From Musa acuminata AAA Group (taxonomy: Eukaryota; Streptophyta; Magnoliopsida; Zingiberales; Musaceae): a stretch of 64,000 bases of DNA. The translations under genes were made by a program, and so were the position numbers. Below the pieces are notes generated by a model, which was not told the origin of the DNA, searched no databases, and saw nothing but the letters and a program-made list of their open reading frames with translations. The stretch spans positions 17,354,001 to 17,418,000 of the forward strand of contig NC_088356.1 of NCBI RefSeq assembly GCF_036884655.1, in the 5' to 3' direction. Shown here piece after piece: positions 46,101 through 57,575 of this stretch; the first letter of the stretch is position 1; the number at the start of each line of letters is the position of its first letter.

Positions 46101-46432
46101 CAAATCATTGATGTCAATAGTTTATACGTTATTTTGTTTAAATGCAATCATAGACATGTTTTTGTGTGGTTTTTCAATAATGCAATCATAGACATGCTCA
46201 AGAGGTTATGTTTTAAACCATTAACTAACAAAACATCTTCAATAAAGAAGTTAGATTTGTTACCTGTGGTTCCTTTGCCAATGATTTTACCCTTGTTGTT
46301 GTCTCCGAAGGTGACATAGCCTTCGTCTATGCTAGTGAGCTTAGAGAATTGAGATGGATCTCCGGTCATATGCCTTGAGCATCCACTATTAAGGTACCAT
46401 CTCTTGCTCCTAGCTTACGATGGTATAGGTTT
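46101..46432 (-). pseudogene. S4 protease region with catalytic Asp lost and a local rearrangement
   Basis: Reads RSKRWYLNSGCSRHMTGDP. The Asp of the D-S-G triad is Asn (AAT, 46388-46390); S5 has Asp. It goes on FGDNNKGKIIGKGTTGNKSN and FFIEDVLLVNGLKHNLLS, and then about 60 bp present in S5 are missing. At that point the plus-strand phrase ATGCAATCATAGACATG occurs twice (46141-46157 and 46185-46201). Confidence 0.85.
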
Positions 46433-48023
46433 CTACAAGAAAGGATGATTTTTAGGAACCTATTTGCTTTTGGGTGCCTCAAAAATAGATCTACATTGTT
46501 TATCATGTTGCATAGAATTTAGAATTTATTATGGTTCCTTTAGGAACCCAAATTAATTTGTTTGGACTAATTTTCTTGAATGGACAATAATGCGTTTTGT
46601 GTCCAAATTTGCAACAAAAGTTGTATTTGCTTTGGTGTCGAACATGTAAGATGGGGCCTTTTATAAAGGTGGTTAGATTTTGGTGAGGACTTCTCACAAA
46701 TCCAATTCCACTTCTTTTGGGAACGTGACCCTTGTTTGCAAGGATCATGTTCAATGACTTACTACCAACCTCGAATTTCTTCAAGGTGTCCTTAAGTAGC
46801 AAGTTTTCCTTTTGGAGAGTTTCTAGATCATGGCATTTTATGCATGAACTTAAACTATCATGATATTCAGTTTTTAACTTATCAAAATTACAAGTAAGAC
46901 TATCATGCTCCTTTTTTAGCAATTTATATTTTCTACTAATAATCTTGCATTCATCAAATAAGTCATGGAAGGCATTTAATAATTCATCAAATGATAAATC
47001 TGCATCTATTAAATTTGTTACCTTCTCTCCGATGGCCATTAAGGCGTAGTGAGCAACTTGCTCGGTGTTGGACTCCTCTTCTTCGGACGCGCTCGAGTCA
47101 TCCCATGTTGCTTTGAGCGCCTTCTTCTTTGATGTTCTCTTTTTGGCTTGGGGACAATCACTCTTGTGGTGTCCCGGCTTTTTGCACTCATAGCAAATAA
47201 CTTGGTCCTTCTTGGTTTCAAGTTTATTTTTTGCGTCATTCTTAAACTTGTTTCTTTTAATGAATTTTTTAAATGTTTTTGTTGGAAGTGCCAAGTCATC
47301 ATCACAGTCCTCATCACTTGAGTTTTCTCTCAAGTGGCCTTCTGAAGTTTTAAGTGTCATATCCTTCCTGTTCTTTGGAAGGATGTCTTCTTGCTCTTCA
47401 TGAGCTTTGTAAGTCATCTCGTAGGTCATTAATGACCCGATTAGTTCTTCAAGAGGGAAGTTGCTTAGATCTTTCGTCTCTTAAATAGCAGTGACTTTAG
47501 GATCCCAACTCTTAGGAATGGATCTTAGAATCTTATTTACGAGCTCAAAATCCGAAAAACTTTTTCCGAGTCCTTTTAGACCGTTGACGACATCTGTGAA
47601 ATAGGTAAACATGTCGCCAATGGTTTCACTCGATTTCATCCGGAAAAGTTCGAAAGAATGTAACAGAAGATTGATTTTTGACTCTTTCACTCTACTTGTG
47701 CCTTCGTGAGTCACTTCGAGTGTATGCCAAATATCAAATGCGGTTTCACAAGTTGAAACACGGTTAAACTTATTTTTATCAAGTGCACAAAATAAGGCAT
47801 TCATAGCTTTTGCATTAAGAGCGAAAGCCTTCTTCTCCAATTCATTCCAATCGATCACTGGAAGAGAAGGCTTCGAAAATCCGTTTTCAACAAGATTCTA
47901 AAGTTCAAAATCCATAGAAATAAGAAAGATCCTCATTCGGGTCTTCCAATAGGTGTAGTCCGTCCAACTGAACATGGGTGGAAGTGTAATAGAATGGCCC
48001 TCTTGGTTTCCGGTGTATGCAAT
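46433..48023 (-). pseudogene. S4 gag with CCHC zinc knuckle, ending at shared TAG
   Basis: The expected ATG (as in S5) is ATT here (48021-48023). Open pieces carry MNALFCALDKNKFNRVS, THEGTSRVKESKINLLL, KSSETIGDMFTYFTDVV; DILPKNRKDMTLKTSEGHLR; the zinc knuckle CYECKKPGHHKSDC; a basic KKRTSKKKALK; a coiled-coil-like stretch (ISRKYKLLKKEHDSL); and a second Cys/His cluster NFCCKFGHKTHYC. Stops: TAG at 47898-47900 (Trp), TAA at 47481-47483 (Gln). A 7-bp duplication near 46515 shifts the frame. The last stop, TAG at 46433-46435, is shared with S1 and S5. Confidence 0.9.
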
Positions 48024-48059
48024 CTCTCTTGGGTTTTAATCCGTTAGAGAGTTAACCCC

Positions 48060-48071
48060 GCTCTGATACCA
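48060..48071 (-). promoter_or_regulatory. primer-binding site of S4 (tRNA-iMet)
   Basis: The plus strand reads GCTCTGATACCA (exact), two bases from the LTR at 48074. Confidence 0.94.
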
Positions 48072-48073
48072 AT

Positions 48074-49839
48074 TGTTAGGATCAAGAGCACTAAGAGGGG
48101 AGGGGGGGTGAATTAGTGCAGCGGAAAACCTTCTGCGATTAAAAATCGTAAACTGCTTTCATTCGATAGAAGTGATTTTGGTAAGAAAGCCTATTTGTAA
48201 ATCACTTCAACTTTAGGATAGATGCAGCAAAGATATGAACGCAGTTTGCAGTTATGATGGAAATCAGAATATAAGCGCAAACTGAAATACGACGTTCGTA
48301 CGATAAAAGCGATTTCGGTATAAAAGCTGATTCGCAAACCACTTTAACTTGAGATAAGGCGAGATGCAGTTAAAGCAAAGATATAAAGGTAGTTTGCTGT
48401 TATAATGGAAATCAGAATGTAAGCGCAAACTGAAATACGACGTTCGTACGATAAAACTGATTTGCATTTTAAACCCCGATTCGGAAAGCACTGAACTTTG
48501 AAACATGTTCGTAAAAACACAGAAGGCAGTAAGCTATTGAGGAAGTTTGCAGTAAAGATAAGATGCTTAAAGTAAATGCAAACTGAGATTTAGAGTGGTT
48601 CGGTCAATCTTGATCTACTCCACTTTTGGCTTCCTCCACTAACGTGGTCACCGACGTCAACTAGAGGCCTTCCTTCAATAGGCGAAGGCCAACCACCCTT
48701 TTACAATTTCACTCCTTTTGACGGGTTTAGGAGACAACCCTTACAGAATTTTCTCTCCTCTCTTTACAACTCAGAACTTGGAAGAACAGAGGGAGAAGAA
48801 CTTTTGGCCTTTACAACAATTTTGAGCTCTAAGAATCACAGAAAATATCAAGATTTCGGTGTAAGTTCATACCCTTTCAGTGCTGAATGGGTGGGGTATT
48901 TATAGGCCCCAACCCAGTTCAAATTTGGAGCTCAAAACTGTCAATTCCCGGAATTTCGGGATCAGGCGGTTGCACCTCCTAACTGGAGCGGTTGCACTGC
49001 CTGGCAGAGCTCGAAGACTGAGCCTCTGGGCGGTGCTACCTCCTGTCAGGGGCGGTTGCACCTCCTGACAGAGCTCGAAGACCAAGCTCAGGCGGTTGCA
49101 CCTCCTGACTGAGGCGGTTGCACCGCTTGGCAGAGCTCGAAGACCGAGCTCAGGCGGTGCCACCTCCTGTCAAGGGAGGTTGCACCGCCCAGTCTCGCTC
49201 GGAGACTGAGCCCCAGGCGGTGCCACCGCCTGGCTGGAGCGGTTGCACCTCCCAGTCTCGCTCGGAGACTGAGCCCAGGCGGTGCAACCTCCTTCCTTGG
49301 GCGGTTCAACCGCCTGGCAAAAATCAGGGTCCGAATGGTTTGATCCATTCGGCCCAATTTGGGTTTTTCAAGGGCCCAATTGCCCCAAGATTAAGTTAAT
49401 GGGATCACCTCCCATTTCCAAATTAATCAATGTGCTAACTACGATTTTTCCTAAGACATTTACTGCAACTTGCTCCAGTGCGTCAATCGCTTCTTCCGGC
49501 GAGCTTCCAGCGAACTTCCGTCGATCATCCGATGAACCCTTGTTGATGCTCCTGTGGACTTCCGGCAAACTCCTGGACTTGCGACGATTCACTTGGCGAG
49601 TTCCGACGAGCTTCTTTGGCAAGCTTATGGACTTCTCGGATTTGTTCCCGCAGAACTTCCGACGATTGTCCGAACTTCCGTCGAACTCTCGAACTCCCAA
49701 CGTGATCATTGTCTTGACTCCGGCGCAACTCCTGCTGCATGTCTCACTTTCATCGTAGTTAATCCTGCACACTTATCTCAACATATAGATTAGATAACAA
49801 ATGACAATTGACTTCATCATCAAAATCCGAGATTCAACA
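48074..49839 (-). repeat. 5' LTR of S4 (1766 bp)
   Basis: As the 3' LTR but 41 bp longer, owing to one more palindrome unit at about 49064-49104. TATA box 48897-48904; array 48957-49320. The G-tract is interrupted by one A (4 + 7). Confidence 0.95.
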
Positions 49840-50023
49840 ATCCAAACCTATAAGTCTAGTATCAAAAAATAAAGCACTCATATAGAATATCCTTGATGTC
49901 TCAAGTCTGAGGACCAGATACACCATTAGGACTGCAGAATCGTTGTCTAACAATAAGACATCATCAACCATCCAACTTTCCATAAGCGGATCAATCAGTG
50001 AACTCATTCTCCAATAAGCACCT
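49840..50023 (-). repeat. X5 LTR, middle segment
   Basis: Continues X5 between S4 and S5, matching X3 around 37785-37970. Starts with target-site copy ATCCA and ends with CACCT. Confidence 0.85.
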
Positions 50024-51551
50024 TGTTGAATCTCGGATTTTGATGATGAAGTTAATTGTCATTTGTTATCTAATCCATATGTTGAGATACGTGTGCATGA
50101 TTAACTACGATGGAAGAAAGACATGCAGTAGGAGTTGCGCCGAAGTCAAGACTATGATCACGTTGGGAGTTCGAGAGTTCGACGGAAGTCCAGGCGATCG
50201 TCGGAGGTTCTGCGGGAACAAATCCGAGAAGTCCAGGAGCTTTCCAAAGAAGCTCGTCGGAACTTGCCAAGTGGATCATCGCAAGTCTAGGAGTTTGCCA
50301 GAAGTCCATCGGAGCATCGTCGAAGGTTCGTCGGATGTTCGCCGGAAGCTCGCCGGAAGAAGCGATTGACGCACCGGAGCAAGTTATAGTAAATGTCTTA
50401 AGAAATATCGTAGTTAGCATGTAGATTAATTTAGGAATGAGAGGTGATCTCATTAACTTAATCTGGGGGCAATTGGGCCCTTGATAGACCCAAATTGGGT
50501 CGAATGGATCAACCCATTCGGACTAGAATTCCTGCCAGGCGGTGGCACCGCCAAGGTCGGCGGTGGCACTGCCTAGGAGATGGTCTCCCAGGAAAGCTCG
50601 GTGGTTCAACCGCCCAGGTCAGGCGGTGGCATCGCTTGGGCTCAGTCTCCGAGCGAGACTAGGCGGTGCAACCGCCCTAGTTAGGCAATGGCACCGCCTG
50701 GGCTCAGTCTCCGAGCGAGACTGGGCAATGCAACCGCCCCTATCAGGCGGTGGCACTGCCCAGAGGCTCAGTCTCTGAGCTGCCATGCTATTGTACCACC
50801 CTACTTAGGAGGTAGTACCGCTGGGACCTCGGAAATCCGAGAAATGACTTTTTTAGCTCCAAATTCAAACTAGTTTGGGGCCTATATATACCCCACCCTT
50901 TCCTGCATGAAAGGGAACCAAAAATCCAATTTTACTCTATGATTTTTAGAACTCAAAAGTGTTGTAAAGGCTAGAAGTTCTCCTCCCTCTTTTCTTCCAA
51001 GTTTTGAGCTTTCAAGAGAGGAGAGAAATTCTGTAAGGGTTGTCTCCTAAGCCCATCAAAAGGAGTAAAACTGTAAAAGGGTGGTTGACCTTCACCTATT
51101 GAAGGAAGGCCTCTAGTGGACGTCGGTGACTTCATCGGACGAGAAAGCCAAAAGTGGATGTAGGTCAAGATTGACTGAACCACTCTAAATCTCGATTTGT
51201 ATTTACTTTCTGTTCTCTATCTTAACTGTAAACTACCTCCATAGCTTTACTTTAAATGCACTTCGCCTAATCTAAGTTAAAGCAACTTCCGAATTAGCTT
51301 TCATACCGAAATCGCTTTTATCATACGAACATCGTATTTCGGTTTGTAATTACATTATGTTCTCTATCTTAACTGTAAATTGTCTCTATATCTTTACTTT
51401 AACTACATCTCGCTTGACCACAAGTTAAAGTGATTTCTGAATCGGCTTTCTTACCGAAATCGTCTTTATCGTACGAACATCGTTTTAAATCGCCGAAAGT
51501 TTTCCGCTGCACTAATTCACCCCCCCCCTCTTAGTGCTCTTGATCCTAACA
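50024..51551 (+). repeat. 5' LTR of S5 (1528 bp)
   Basis: TGTTGAATCTCG to TCCTAACA. Palindrome array 50536-50830, TATA box TATATATA (50883-50890), diverged units of about 120 bp (51190-51500), terminal C-tract of 9 between GCACTAA and TTAGTGC. Confidence 0.95.
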
Positions 51552-51553
51552 AT

Positions 51554-51565
51554 TGGTATCAGAGC
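51554..51565 (+). promoter_or_regulatory. primer-binding site of S5 (tRNA-iMet)
   Basis: TGGTATCAGAGC, exact, two bases after the LTR. Confidence 0.95.
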
Positions 51566-51601
51566 GGGGTTAACTCTCAAATGGATTAAAACCCAAGACA
51601 G

Positions 51602-53185
51602 ATGGCATACGCCGGAAACCAAGAGGGCCACTCTATTACATATCCACCCATGTTCAATGGGACGGACTACACCTATTAGAAGACCCGAATGAGGATCTTC
51701 CTTATTTCAATGGATTTTAAACTTTGGAATCTTGTCGAAAATGAATTTTCGAAGTCTTCTCTTCTAATGATCGATTGGAAAGAATTGGAGAAGAAGACTT
51801 TCACTCTTAATGCAAAGGCTATGAATGCCTTATTTTGTGCGCTTGATAAAAATGAGCTCAATCGTGTTTCGGTTTGTGAAACCGTGTTTGATATTTGACA
51901 TACACTCAAAGTAACTCACGAAGGCACAAGTAGAGTGAAAGAGTCAAAAATCAATCTTTTGATACATTCTTTTAAACTTTTTCGAATGAAACCGAGCGAG
52001 ACTATTGGTGACATGTACACCCATTTCACGGATGTCGTCAATGGTCTAAAAGGACTCGGCAAAAGTTTTTTAGATTTTGAGCTCGTAAATAAGATTCTAA
52101 GATCCCTTCCTAAGAGTTGGGACCTTAAAGTCACTACTATTCAAGAGGCTAAAGATTTAAACAACTTCCCTCTTGAAGAACTAATCGAGTCATTAATGAC
52201 CTATGAAATGACTTGCAATGCTCATGAAGAGCAAGAAGACATCCTTCCAAAGAACAGGAAGGATATGATACTTAGAACTTTAGATGACCACTTGAGAGAA
52301 AACTCAAGTGATGAGGACTGTGACAATGACTTGGCACTTCTAACAAGGAAATTAAAAAAATTCATTAAGAGAAACAAATTTAAAAATAACATAAAAAATA
52401 AATTTGAACCCAAAAATGACCAAGTTATTTGCTACGAGTGCAAAAAGTCGGGACACTACAAAAGTGATTGTCCCCAAGCCAAGAAGAGAACATCAAAAAA
52501 GAAGGCTCTCAAAGCAACATGGGATGACTCGAGCGCGTCCGAAGAAGATGAGTCCAATACCGAGCAAGTTGCTCATTATGCCATAATGGCCATCGGAGAG
52601 GAGGTAACAAATTTAATTGATGCAGATTTATCATTTGATGAATTATTAAATGCCTTCCATGGCTTATTTGATGAATGCTTTACAATTAGTAGAAAATATA
52701 AATTGCTAAAAAATAAGCATGATAGTCTTGTTAGCAATTTTGATAAATTAAAAACTGAATATCATGATAGTTTAGCTCAATGTGAAAAATGCCATGATCT
52801 AGAAACTCTCCAAAAGGAGAACTTGCTACTTATGGACACCTTGAAGAAATTCGAGGTTGGTAGCAAGTCTTTGAACATGATCCTTACAAATAAGGGTCAC
52901 GTTCCCAAAAGAAGTGGAATCGGATTTGTGAGAAGTCCTCACCAAAATCCAACCACCTTCATAAAAGGCCCTATCTTACATGTTCAGCACCAAAGCAAAT
53001 GCAACTTTTGTTGCAAACATGGACATAAAACGTATCATTGTCCATTCAAGAAAATTAGTCTGAACAAACTGATTTGGGTTCCTAAAGGAATCATGATAAA
53101 CTCTATGCAACATAATAAACAATGTAGATCAGTTTTTGATGCACCCAAAAGTAAATGGGTACCTAAAAATTATCCTTTCTTGTAG
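51602..53185 (+). pseudogene. S5 gag, full length to TAG (527 codons, two stops)
   Basis: Start ATG 51602 (MAYAGNQEGHSI). Two premature stops, TAG near 51678 (YTY, stop, KTR) and TGA at 51896-51898 (VFDI, stop, HTL), stand where relatives have Trp. From 51935 it is open for 416 codons: capsid, zinc knuckle CYECKKSGHYKSDC, basic KKRTSKKKALK, coiled-coil-like ISRKYKLLKNKHDSL, second cluster NFCCKHGHKTYHC. It ends YPFL then TAG (53183-53185). The protease continues in the same frame after this TAG, and S1 and S4 have TAG at the same place, so readthrough is possible. Confidence 0.92.
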
Positions 53186-54742
53186 AGACATTCACCATCA
53201 CAAGCTAGGAGCAAGAGATGGTACCTTGATAGTGGATGCTCACGGCATATGACCGGAGATCCATATCAATTCTCTAAGCTCACTAGCATAGACGAAGGCT
53301 ATGTTACCTTTGGAGACAACAACAAGGGTAAAATCATTGGCAAAGGAACTATAGGTAACAAATCCAACTTTTTTATTGAAGACGTTTTGTTAGTTGATGG
53401 TTTAAAACATAACCTCTTGAGCATTAGTCAATTATGTGATAAAGGATATATCGTCAAATTCGAATCTAATGCTTGCATCATTGAAAAACCACACAAAAAC
53501 ATATCTATGATTGCATTAAAACAGAATAACGTATACACTATTGACATCAATGATCTTTACAATGAAATATGTTTCTCGATTTTGAATGAGAATGCTTGGC
53601 TTTGGCATAAGAGATTAGGTCATGCTAGCATGAAACTAATCACTCAAATATCATCCAAAGAACTTGTACGAGGAATTCCTCATATCAAGTTCATCAAAGA
53701 TAATGTGTGTGATGCTTGTCAATTAGGAAAACAAATTAAGGATAGTTTCAAATCTAAGAATCAAATAAGCACCTCTAGGCCCTTACAATTGATCCAAATG
53801 GACTTGTTCAGACCAATCTCTACATCAAGCCTAGGACGTAGCAAATACGCTTTCGTCATTGTAGATGACTATAGTAGATACACATGGACTTATTTCTTGA
53901 AACACAAAAATGAATGCTTTAGATATTTCACCAAGTTTTATAAACTTGTTCAAAATGAAAAGGGTTTTATGATTTCATCAATTCGAAGTGATCATAGTGG
54001 TGAATTTCAAAACCATGATTTTCAAGAATTTTGTGAATCTAATAGATATAACCACAACTTCTCTACTCCAACAAATCCTCAACAAAATGAAGTAGTAGAA
54101 AGAAAGAATAGAAATTTACAAGAAATGATAAGAATCATGTTGAATGAACATAGCCTATCCAAATACTTTTGAGCCGAAGCCGTAAACACTGCATGCTATA
54201 TTTTGAATAGAGTTCTAGTAAGACCCTTACTCACCAAAACTCCCTATGAGTTGTGGAATAATAAAAAACCTAATGTTTCATATTTTAAAGTTTTTGGGTG
54301 GTGTTTTATCTTGAATGAAAAAGATGTCTTAGGAAAATTTGATGCTAAATCCGATGAAGGAATTTTTCTTGGTTATTCTTCGGTTTCTAAAGCTTTTCAT
54401 ATCTTCAATAAAAGAACTTTAATTATAGAAGAATCCATTCATGTTGTTTTCAATGAGATTTCTGAAATCAAGAAAAATGATTTTGATGATGATGTTAATT
54501 TCGATTCTTTGAATTTAAATGAAACCCCTTCTCCAACTAGCAACTTGGATGCATCCACTTCCGAAACATCCTTACCCAAGGATTGGAAGTATGTAGATAC
54601 TCATCCTAAGGAGCTAATCCTAGGAGACACATCTAAGGGGGTTCAAATATGTTCTTCTCTTAAAAAATTTTATGACAACGCCACTTTTCTCTCCCAAATA
54701 GAACCTAAATGTATTGACGAAGCTATGAAAGATGATTCATAG
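53186..54742 (+). pseudogene. S5 protease and integrase
   Basis: Same frame as gag. Protease WYLDSGCSRHMTGDP with its catalytic Asp intact (GAT 53228-53230), then FGDNNKGKIIGKGTIG. Integrase: WLWHKRLGHASMKL, CDACQLGKQ, first Asp in QMDLFRPI, second Asp in RSDHSGEF, Glu in EVVERKNRN. Stop TGA 54170-54172 in KYF, stop, AEAVNTACY (Trp), and TAG 54740-54742 in KDDS, stop, IIAM (Trp). Compared with S4, one residue is missing in the VFGCKCFIL motif. Gly-to-Arg and Gly-to-Ser changes (LFRP, DHSGEF) are further decay. Confidence 0.92.
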
Positions 54743-56232
54743 ATTATCGCAATGCAAGATGAGTTAAATCAATTTGAGAGAAATGAGGTATGCAAGCTTG
54801 TTCCTAGGCCAAATGACCATTTAGTTATTAGTACTAAATGGGTCTTTAAAAACAAGCAAAATGAATATGGTATCGTGGTTAGAAACAAGGCTAGATTAGT
54901 GGCCAAAGGTTTCAACCAAGAAGAAGGTATCGATTACGAAGAAATCTTCGCTCCTGTAGCTAGATTAGAAGCCATAAGGATGCTCCTTGCCTATGCTAGT
55001 AATAATAATTTTAAGTTATTTCAAATGGATATTAAAAGCACTTTTCTTAATAGCTTTATTTCTGAAGAAGGTTATGTTGAACAACCTCCCGGATTTGAAA
55101 ACAATAGCCTCCTTAATCATGTATTTAAATTAACCAAAGCTCTCTATGGTTTAAAACAAGCCCCAAGGGCTTGGTATGATAGACTAAGTACTTTTCTTAT
55201 TGAAAATAATTTCACAAAAGGCAAGGTCGATACTACATTGTTTATCAAGAATTTTGAAAATAATTTTCTCATTGTTTAGATTTATGTTGATGATATTATC
55301 TTTGGTTCTACGAATGAATCCCTTTGTGAATCTTTTGCTAAAACCATGAGTCTCGAATTTGAAATGAGTTTGATGGGAGAATTAACCTTTTTCTTAGGCT
55401 TACAAATTAAGCAACTAAGCAATGGCATCTTTATTAGTCAAACTAAATATGCTTTAGATCTGCTGAAAAGATTTAATATGGATAGCTTAAAAGCTATTAA
55501 CACTCTTTTGAGCACCTCCACTAAGTTAGAAGTTGATGAAAGTGGAAAAGCTTCGATCAAAAAACTTATAGGGGTATGATAGGAAATTTACTTTACCTCA
55601 CTACAACTAGACTAGACATCATGTTCAGTGTAGGACTTTGTACTAGGCTTCAATTGAACCCTAAGATATCTCATCTCAAAGCAGTTAAAAGAATATTTAG
55701 ATATCTTAAAGGTACCACAAATCTAGGATTATGGTATCCAAAATCCGAGAATTTTGAGTTAATTGCTTATGCTGATGCGGATTTTGCTGGGTGTAGACTA
55801 GATAGAAAAAGCATATCAAGAACATGTCAATTTTTAGGATATTCCCTTGTTTCCTGGTCATCTAAGAAACAAAACTCGGTTGCACTATCAACAACCGAAG
55901 CTGAGTATATTGCAGCTAGTGCATGTTGTGGATAAGTTGTATGGATGAAAAACACCTTAGAAGATTATAAAGTCCATCTTAAAAACATTTCCATTAAATG
56001 TGATAACACAAGTGCAATATGTTTAACAAAGAATCTCATTCAATACTCAAGAACAAAACATATTAATATTAGACATCACTTTATACGAGATCATGTCACT
56101 AATCATGATGTAATCATAGAGTTCATAGATACTAAGCATCAACTTGCTGATATTTTTACAAAACCACTAAGTAAAGAACAATTTGATTTCATTAGAAGAG
56201 AATTAGGAATGTTAATATGTCCGAATGCATGA
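54743..56232 (+). pseudogene. S5 reverse transcriptase and RNase H
   Basis: [69 protein letters not shown] at 55277-55279 (Gln) just before catalytic YVDD (IYVDDIIFG). A one-base frameshift near 55560-55578 separates the RNase H part: YADADFAGCRLD, STTEAEYIAAS, TAA at 55933-55935 (Gln), IKCDNTSAICL with its Asp intact, KHINIRHHFI. The last readable residues are GMLICPNA. RT/RNase H would make cDNA using tRNA-iMet as primer. Confidence 0.93.
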
Positions 56233-57560
56233 ACTTGTTAAGATTATTTTTCAAATTTTTTTTTAATTTAATGATCAAATCACTTAATTGCCATTATGAT
56301 TTTACATAATTACATGACTTAATTACATGTTGGAAATTTTGTGTTTTGGATACAAAAAATTTTCATGATAATAAGCATGTTTTATCTTCATGATTGAATT
56401 TAAAAATCTATGGCAAAACCTCGTCCGAATACATGAAAGTGTTAAATTTCATTTTCGAATCTTCTTGATCCTAACAATCGGATTTTCTCGATATATTATT
56501 CTCTTCCAGACTTAATAAACATATGTCAATTCGAGTTTTTGATTCATATCATTGATTTTTGACATATGGAATCAACTAGCAAATGCATCTCTCATAGACT
56601 TATCATGTGAAAAATATCTTTCGAGAAATGGATTTGATGATTCCTTCTTATATCTTTTGAGAAATAGTTTTATGTGCAAGGATTTGATTCACAAACATAT
56701 CTTGATTCTTGTAAAAATAAAGTGTGCTTTAATATCTTATCAATTTTAACTTCATTCGAGTAAGCTCACAAATGGCTTTCCTCCTTCATGCAAAAAGATA
56801 ATAACAAATAAAGAGGAAGAAGTAATAAAAATCATCTCCATGTCATGTTTTCCTTGAGATGTTTGTATAATTGGTATCCTATCACTCATTATTAAAAAAT
56901 GATATAAACCTAGTTAAAATTTGTTAATATCGTTCTCCTTTTTGTTGATGACAAAGGGGGAGAAATATATGAATTGATGCTATGAGTGTCATTTTTGAAT
57001 GAGAAATATATAAATTGATGAGTGTCATATTTGAATTTAAATTATGTTAAGGTATCAAAATCTTACATCGAAATATATGATAAATTGGTGATAGAATTGC
57101 TATGATTGCCATATTTGCACTATGCCATATTTGCACTATGTTATTGCCATATTTGCACTATGTTAAGATATCTAGAGCATACATCGCAATTCTACAAATT
57201 GATATGTGATGAAATGCTATGATTGCTAAACACTTGAAATGTTTGTATTATGTTAAGATATCAAGAACTTACATCGCAGTCTTACATGTTGATATCTTAC
57301 CATATGATGAATTGCTACGATTGCTATCTTTCACATTTGAAATGTAAAACCTGAAAATGGGTGTCAAGCTTTGACATCATTTTCAGAGAAATACATCATG
57401 ATAGAAATCATGATGGGAGTATTAATAAGGTTAAACGATCTTAACTTATCAATATGTCTTTTGAATTCAAAGGCTTTGAATTCAAAAATGACTTATCTCA
57501 AGTATGACATATAGATAGGGGGAGTTAAGGTTAACTCCGTTACCAATTGATTGTCATCAT
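56233..57560 (+). other. S5 3' non-coding region
   Basis: AT-rich. Holds PPT-like GACAAAGGGGGAGAAATAT (near 56949) and ATAGGGGGAGTTAAGG (near 57514) before the true PPT. Includes a short repeated phrase CCATATTTGCACTATG (three times, 57109-57170). No protein recognised. Confidence 0.75.
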
Positions 57561-57575
57561 CAAAAAGGGGAAGAT
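57561..57575 (+). promoter_or_regulatory. polypurine tract of S5
   Basis: AAAAAGGGGAAGAT next to the LTR; one A interrupts the G run compared with S3. Confidence 0.88.

Larger units (their letters stand above)
40665..49839 (-). mobile_element. S4, pol-bearing SIRE-like copia element, complete with TSD (9.2 kb)
   Basis: LTRs 40665-42389 and 48074-49839, exact target-site duplication ATCCA (40660-40664 and 49840-49844), PBS and PPT in place, and gag-protease-integrase-RT-RNase H in order on the minus strand. The X5 LTR reads on across it. Integrase is the best-preserved part. Inactivated by stops, small indels and loss of catalytic Asp residues in protease and RNase H. Confidence 0.96.
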
